Shown: piece by piece, positions 22,462-30,532 of the stretch
How positions within the stretch are numbered: the stretch's first letter is position 1
Layout: the number at the start of each line of letters is the position of its first letter
Origin: Anolis sagrei
Taxonomy: Eukaryota > Chordata > Lepidosauria > Squamata > Anolidae
Reading direction: 5' to 3'
Assembly (NCBI RefSeq): GCF_037176765.1
Contig: NC_090025.1
Coordinates: 171,476,040-171,540,039, forward strand
Length of the DNA stretch: 64,000 nt
Made by a program: the position numbers and the translations under genes
The notes under the pieces: generated by a model
Databases searched by the model: none
The model's input: the letters and a program-made list of their open reading frames with translations, nothing else
What the model was told of the DNA's origin: nothing

Positions 22462-25400
22462 TGGTTGTGTCAGGAGTGACTTGAGAAACTGCAAGTAGCT
22501 TCTGTGGTATAAACACCAAGAAGTGGGAAATCCTGTCACTCGAGCATTGTAACTGGAGAACAGCTGTTACCAACAATGCTGTGGATTTTGAAGAAGCATG
22601 AATAGAGGGCAAAAGGAAGAAATGTGGCAAGAGGAAGGCGAGTCAAGCAAACCCTTATCGGGACCGCCTTTCATCTGAAGATGTATGTCTGCAGTGTGAA
22701 AGACCATGTGGTTCCAGAATTCGTCTCTACAATCACTTTCGGAACCACCACCAAGACTCTACCCTTTGAAGACAATCATACTTGGCCACGAGTGATGGCC
22801 CATGATGATTTTCACACTCTAAAAAAGATATTTACACAGTGGAATATATCCCACCTACAGTTGCCAAGCTAATAAAGGATCTCAAAACTAGATCTATGAA
22901 GATCCATTAAAGACTGTTTGGGCTATTGTTTTGTTTTTAATCTGGAGAAGATAAGATTGAGAGATGAAATGTTAGCTATATTCAAATAATTGAAGGAATG
23001 TCAGGTAGAAGATGAAGTATGATTATTTTCTTCTTTTGAGGGTAAAACCTGAACCAATGGATTCAAAATGTAAGACTGGAGAATTTAGCTAAATATTGGA
23101 AAGAAATTCCAGATAGCATGAGAAAATTTATCACCATAGAACAGGCTATTTTGCGATGTGGTAGACTCCTTTTTCTTGGATCTTTTAAAAATAGAGATTG
23201 TATGGCCATCTGTCAGGAGTGCCTTACCTGAGGATTCCTATACTAGTGAGGATTGGACTTGATGAGTCATGCGGTGACTTCTAACACTACAACTCTGTGA
23301 CTATCTGAAGACTTAGCACTTTGACTATTTTAAAATGTTTGAAGATATTTCTGTTTCTAAAGAAATAGTCATGTTCATGTGCACAGTGAAAATAACCAAT
23401 AATACCATGGGTTCATATGGTTGCATAATATGTGATTGTGATGGAAGTTATAATACTATAATACTGGGCTCTCCAGGCCAATGGATACTCCACCTCAGAC
23501 ATCAGAAGAGCTGCAAGACCAAGAACAAGCCACGAGAGTAAAGATGAAGATCCACCCAGAGGAAAAGTGTTCCTGCCATACATCAAGGGAACCACTGATC
23601 GCATAGGGAAGCTGATGAAGAAACACAACATACAAACAATCTACAAACCCACCAAGAAAATCCAACAAATGCTACGTTCAGCAAAGGACAAGAGGGATCC
23701 TCTCACCTCTGCAGGAGTCTACCGTATACCATGCAGCTGTGGACAAGTCTACATAGGGACCACCAAACGCAGCGCCGAGACACGCATCAAGGAACATGAA
23801 AGGCACTGCAGACTACTTCAACCAGAGAAGTCAGCCATAGCAGAGCACCTGATGAACCAGCCTGGACACAGCATATTATTTGAGAACACAGAAATGCTGG
23901 ACCACACCAGCAACCACCATGTCAGACTACACAGAGAAGCCATTGAAATCCACAAGCATGTGGACAATTTCAACAGAAAGGAAGAGACCATGAAAATGAA
24001 CAAAATCTGGCTACCAGTATTAAAAAACTCTAAAATTATAACAGCTAAACAACAGAGAGGAAAAAACCAGGCACAGATTAACACTTCCCAGCAACAGATT
24101 TTCCCAGACTCAGGCAGGCCTTCAAATGCTAATGAAGGTGATCAGCTAAACATTCACACCTAAGTGCAGCAGGGAAGAGCTCCTTGCCCCACCCCAGCCA
24201 TTCCACAGATATATAAACCCATTTTTCCTACTTCCAACAGACCTCACACCTCTGAGGATGCTTGCCATAGATGCAGGCGAAACGTCAGGAGAAATGCCTC
24301 TAGAACATGGCTCTATAGCCCGAAAAAACCCACAAGAACCTAATGTCCTTTATTGATTACACATAGATGTGTTTGGTTTTTCACATCTCCTTTTCTCTGA
24401 TATTTGGGACTATAATGCCCGTAATCTCTTAATATTATTGTTGAGATTTTTGGGAACAAATGTGCAAAATCTCTGGAGGACCAAAGGTTTTCCCCTCTTT
24501 ATGTACAATATGCACTGGCAAAGTTAGGTTGTGCAGAGTGGGGAAAAGATGGGGAAGTAGATAGAAAAGGGTGTTGGGCTCTATTTCTCGCCAAGGATAT
24601 TTGTTACTGAGTGTGATCTTACTATGGTATTTCAACAAAACATAAAGCCGTTATGGGCTCTAAATCATAAATTTGGAGGAATAAATATAATTCTTGTCAC
24701 TGTCTTTATCTCAGCTTTTTGGCCTTTGGGAAAAAAAATGATATTTGGCCAAAATGATTCACCATTTTAAATTGTACTATGGTCCTTTCTCCACATAGTA
24801 AAAGCGTGCACACAGAAAATGTTGATTTGACTTGGAAAGATCTACAAGGCAGAAACTCTGGCAGAAGAAGAAAGAGCTTTGTCTGTAAATTACCTAATCA
24901 AGTAGATATTCTTTGTTTTCACAAAATGTGTGCAGTTAAAAAAAAATCCAGAAATGCTGATCTATCCAAATTTAGAGGCCCTAGGATTTCAACAGGGAAA
25001 GTAAATAAATACTTCATCTCTAGAGGTTTGGCACAGGAAGGCTCATACTGTTAACTAATTGTATTTATTTTATTTCACATCTATTTTGTCTAGACTTGCA
25101 ATATCATTTACTTAAGAGTGGATTCCGATTCTAATAAAACGTTTTCAATACCCTGGTGAGAGCTGAACTCAAAAGATCTCTCAGCAAATTTCATTAAACT
25201 TTTTTTCCTGTTCACTTTTTTCTCTTTCACTGAAGATTAAATTGAACATTTTACTTAGACGTTTATTAAGAATACCTAAAAGCACAATAAAATTACACAA
25301 TGATTTGGAGGATTGTTCAGTTGGACTTCATTCTCCTTGTCTGGTAATCATAAAATATTTATTATTTAAACAAGAGAACACATCCTCCTTGTTTGGTAAT

Positions 25401-28400
25401 TATAAAATATTTATTATTTAAGCAAGTGACACATAGTCTACAAGCTTTTTAATCCCCAATTTGGAGTTGATACCAGTCTAAACGTGTGACATACTGATAA
25501 ACATAAGTGTCTATTTAAGTAAGGGGAAAAGAAGGGATGCTGACATGCCTTCCATTTTCTATTGGGAAGAGAGTTTGCACTGTTTACCTTCCACTTTGGG
25601 AGTCCTTAATAACTTTTAGGGTAATAAACACCTTAAATCAATGGTGACATAGAATCATATAATTGGAAAGAGACCGCAAGGGCTATTGGATACACCTGCC
25701 ATGCATAGAGAAACCACAGAGATACATGGTCTTATTATCACTTGCTTTTAATAGTGATGGTCAGATGATGTTCCGAGGAATGTTGAGCTTTATGGCTGGT
25801 AATCATTAAGCCTATCTTCCTCTTGATTTATTGTCCTTAATTCTTAATTGGTCTTTCCTATGAGTTCTTTGTCTTCTCTTCACTTTATTTGCAAACTTCC
25901 TTTAAATGCTTATCTTACTTGTCAAACATCTGAAACTTAACTATCAAACAAGATGTCTCGAGTACTGGTCATCTGCCATTGACAGTCTTTTCCAACAAAA
26001 TGTGAAATTGCAGGAGAGATTTGGGGGCATTTCAGGTCTGCATGCTCTGGATACTCCTTGTATTTTACTTGTTCTCACTCACACAAACTGAAAGGTGTCT
26101 TATGCCTCCCTAAAATTTAATAGATGAGGTTATAAGTATTAAAGTGTGTGACCTTGTTGTCAAGAGGTATTAATCACTTTCCTGCTCATTCAGATAGTCA
26201 TCCTCTAGTCTGTTTAATAAGGAAATGCATGAGTCTACATTTTCATTGGCTACCATAAGCAATATATGTCAGCTGTGTTTGTGGTCAAAAGAAAGAGTAC
26301 AGTCTGTCTTACTAGCTTTAAATGGAAGGTAGTAGTATTAAATATTTGTGCAACTTTAATATCCTTTGTTTTTAGAGTCTGGGACTTGGAAGGGAACTTG
26401 AAAAATTATTTTATTCTACATTCTCCTGGAATGAGTGTGAGCTGGCATCCCGAAGAGGAATTTAAGGTTAGTATTCTACAGGTATTTTGTTCCTTTGCCA
26501 AACATGAAAAGCCTTCAGTTATGTAATAATAGTTTTCAAAACTGAAACTATGGAGAATTTTGCCAATATTTTAAAAAAATCTTGGAAACATACAGCTAAA
26601 GATACATTTAATTTTTTTTAAAAAAAAGAAACCACTGTGGTTGATGATGGTAAAAGTAAAAATACCTGTTTTCAAACCTCCAGTTGGCAGTGAAATTCGC
26701 TGTGTGACCAACTCATATCATACCGTATTTCACATAATCTGGTTGAAAATTCAGTACAAGTTAACCATATATGCTTTACTGATCTCTTAGAAGAATTGCA
26801 GGATAAAAAAAGCAACTGAATATGCAATTAAAAATAGTTCATTACTCTAATTCACCATTGATCTTCAAACCAATACCTAATTTGAGGTAAAGATTTTTAA
26901 TATCCTGCTCTCATGTTTTGGATTAAAACTCCTGCAGTGTTTCTTGGATGTTGTGGGAGGTTTATTTCCAAACAGAAAAGTTCAGGATTGCCTCGCAAAG
27001 TTTCTGAGATGCTTAACTTATGCATGGAAGTGGACTTTTATTTTCATGTACTGTGTGTATAGTAGATGTTGTGTTAGTAAATTTAGCCTATCTAATCTGT
27101 CTTTATTCCTCCTGTTCTCACTAAGCAGCAATGATTAAATGCTGTATAACCCAAGCTCCATACAAACATAGCTTCCAATTAAAAATTAATCAGCTTAAAA
27201 TCATTAAGTAGTGACCTAAAATGTAGGTGCAAGCCTCGTGAGGTTTAGCAATCTCTCTGCAAGTCTTGCAAGACACAGAGAAACTTCAGGAAGCCTCTAT
27301 TAAAAATGGCCACTGCCACTCTACCTCAAGGACCCCAAATGGTGAGACATCTACCTGCCTTGGGCTCCTCTGCATAGTGCTGAATGCCACTGCATGGTGC
27401 TGAATGCCAAAAGAGTAGGTGAGGAAGGAAGGTGAGCTGTCTTTCTGTAGAGGCTGGGCAAGGAAGGATAATGAGGTGAGAGTGCCAAGAGAGGCTTCTT
27501 AGCTGTGCCTCGTGACTTCACATTGGGTCCCTAATAGGGGCAAGTTGCTTTCCTTGCTCTTTTCCACACATCCTTTTTAGACCACATTCTCATTTTCCCC
27601 CTCCTTTATAGTCTTTGTCTTATTTGTATAGCTGTAAACATTTTAAGATTAGTAATGCAATTTACACACACAATCCTTGGAACTCCACAAATAAAAATTC
27701 TCTCATTATCTTTAGGTCTTCCTAAATACATTCCCTCTGTGCCTTTTGAAAAGGAGAAGAAAATATTTGATTGTTACTTGCCTTAATTTTTATCCTTGAC
27801 TTATCTATAGATCAAAGCAAAATTTACAATTGTGTCCCCAAAACCTGTCTTCAAATAATTATGACACTGACTTGTACATGGGTATTTATATTAAACCGGT
27901 AACTGTCACTAGTGTATCTCACCTGTAAAAACTGGTAATTTTTTTCAGCATTTCTCCTAAAGATTTTTTAAAATGTGATTTTACACATGCATTATTCCTA
28001 GATTGCATGCTATATAAATGTCTGTTTTGTGACTTGATGTGTTGGTCTGTAGATGATATGTGTTCATATGGTTGATATGTTCTGTACTTGTGGTACACTA
28101 CACTAGTTTGGATTAGGTTATTATAGTAAATATGCATAAGTGTTGTAGTTACAAATTATTATCTATGGAAGGGTGTCTTTTTATGAGTGAGAAATTAAAT
28201 CTTATTGGCCTACATCAAAATGGCTGGAAAGCACTACCTGAAGTGCACTTGTACTGTTAATGTCTGTTGCAATGTTAGGTTTACTAGGAAAGATAACTAT
28301 TTAAAGTTCCTACTTTCTGCTTCCTTTCTGTCTAGTTGATGGTCGCAGAGAAGAATGGAACAATCCGAATCTATGATCTTGTGACCCATCAAGCAGTTTT

Positions 28401-30490
28401 GTCTCTCACAACTGATCAGACACCACTGATGTCAGCAAGCTGGTGTTTGAAAAATACTTTTAAAGTTGGAGCAGTTGCTGGAAGTGACTGGTATATCTGG
28501 GACATTGCACGATCTAGGTATAGTTTTTGATAACTCTGCTCCTTTTAGTACTTACAAGGTTTAATGTAAATATATAATTTATATTTATATATAATTGTTG
28601 ATAGAACTGTATTGATCTGTCTATCAAGTGAATTAAACCTTTCCTTCCACCTGAGATCATATTGCTATAAGCAAATTGGGAGAGTTATGCAATATTGTCA
28701 TCAGTTGTTTTGTATGTTGCTCCTTTCACATAATATCCAAACTCAGTATCCAGTTTTTAAATGTGTTTGAAAATAGAATTTTTCTACTTTTAAGTGGCAG
28801 CTGGGTTAATTTGGGGCAAAGATAGCATGATTTTCTTGATGTGGAAGTGGTTTCCAAAAGATGTGTGCAGTTTCTCTAGACAGTTTTTTGTTGCCTTATG
28901 AAATAAGAGAGTGGATTTCAGCTAAAAATAACTATTTCCTTTCACAGTTATCCTGTGGAAAAGAGACCTGTCCATGCAGATAGAGCCAGATTATTCAGGT
29001 AAACAAGATGTTGAATCTTATGAAATGAGCTCTGGGCAATTAATTTTTGCTCTTCTAATGCTGCGAGACCTTTTAAAATTTAAGTTTTCTTTGATATGTA
29101 CAATCTTCCAAAAATAAAAATTTACATTTCAGATGTATTACATAGTTTTTTCTTCTTTCATACAACCTAAATTAATTCTTAACACGGTTGGCATTTCCTT
29201 GTCCCATGTTTCATCCTACCTACCTTCCCCTAATGTGCCAGTGCTTCCTTCTGCTGAATCCAGAATTTGTCATTGTGTAAATATTTTTCCTAATAGCCCT
29301 TTCTCTTATTCTTCCTTGGCAAAACAGCAGCACTGAGCAAAAGGGACTGGATTATGCAACTTTCACCTGTCTTTTTCACCCTCTGCCTCCATTGCTGCCC
29401 TACTCCATTTTTAATAGGGACATATAAACCTTGTTGCACATTCACAATTTCTCTTAGTCTTGCAAGGTTTTCAGTCTCTTTTGAAAATGGTGTAGGGCAG
29501 CAGCGGTTGTGATGGCAAATAATCTGGGAATAATCAAATTCACAAAAGTTAAAGTCACTGATATATTTTCCATTTACTGTTAGCCTGATGAGAAAGAATA
29601 CTGAAGTAGGGAGTGAAAGAATTATATCATAGCTTGAAGACATTTTCAGAAAAAAAATTTATTTGCTTTTTTCGATATGCCAATTTTGGAGATTAATGTA
29701 TATTTCTTTCTGTGTGACAAAAATGCAACCAATTTTCATGCTTGCAGACATAAAAGTATGTGTTGTGAGGAGAGACACATGCTCACAATCTGACTGAGAC
29801 TGAGTCAGACAAAATTAAGCACTGTATTCCACTGATCTTGTGAGGTTGATATTAACATTTTGCTTGGCTCTCTGTTGAACTGTAGTGTAGGGTAGTGACT
29901 TACGTATTTAGTATGTTTTGTTTTCATATTTCTTTATGTAAAAACTGTTTTGATTTGGACCGTTACATTTGTAGGTGGTCCAAAGTCAATGAAAAATTGT
30001 TCGCTACTACTGGCTATCCAGGAAAGATGACCAGTCAACTTCTAATTCATCATTTAGGACATCCTCAGGTAAGCTTTTGCCAATTTGAGATGTAAAGATC
30101 ATGTCTGGGGAGTTTTCCAAATTACAATTTGCTCTGTTTAAAAAACAGGAGATTTAGTCCCATCTAGGTTTCTTGTTTGCTCTGTGGCTCAAAATGAATA
30201 CAGATGGACTGCATGTACTTTGAAACCACTTTATCAGAACATCTTGAAGAGAACACTGTCTGCAGTTGTAATGTCCTGAATAAAAAGAAAAAACTTATAG
30301 GCTCCAGTCCAAAGCTTTAGACATTGCATTTTAGATGCTTTACTCAAGAATTTAGGTGTCCCTGGGTTTTTTTAATGCTACTATTAAAACAGCATATTAT
30401 CATGCTGTATTCCAAACTTTTTTTAAAAAAATCCCTCATGGAGATCTGTTGTTTAAAAAGCAAAACCCTCTAGCAATTCTGCTTCTGGGC

Positions 30491-30532
<42 letters not shown>

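Larger units (their letters stand above)
21180..23305 (+). mobile_element. CR1 LINE, interrupted by SINE and LINE pieces
   Basis: Three collinear plus-strand CR1 blocks are visible: 21180-21480 (GCAGATGACACTAAACTGG, the ADDTKL reverse-transcriptase core), 22240-22360 (GGAGTACTGTTTCCAGTTCT, the LEYC region) and 22880-23305 (C-terminal part and 3' end with GATTGGACTTGATGAGTCAT). They are separated by a family A SINE (21751-22009) and by a SINE plus RTE-like fragment (22437-22880). Heavily damaged and old. Confidence 0.7.

Noticed and set aside
23567-24163. A host gene with a GIY-YIG nuclease domain
   Set aside because: The frame is repeated in part at 43806-44000, has no introns or splice sites, and is followed by the Penelope terminal block.
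24779-25054. A 91-codon frame in a NUP37 intron
   Set aside because: No similarity to NUP37 or any known family, no splice sites supporting an exon, and it is interrupted by AT-rich sequence.
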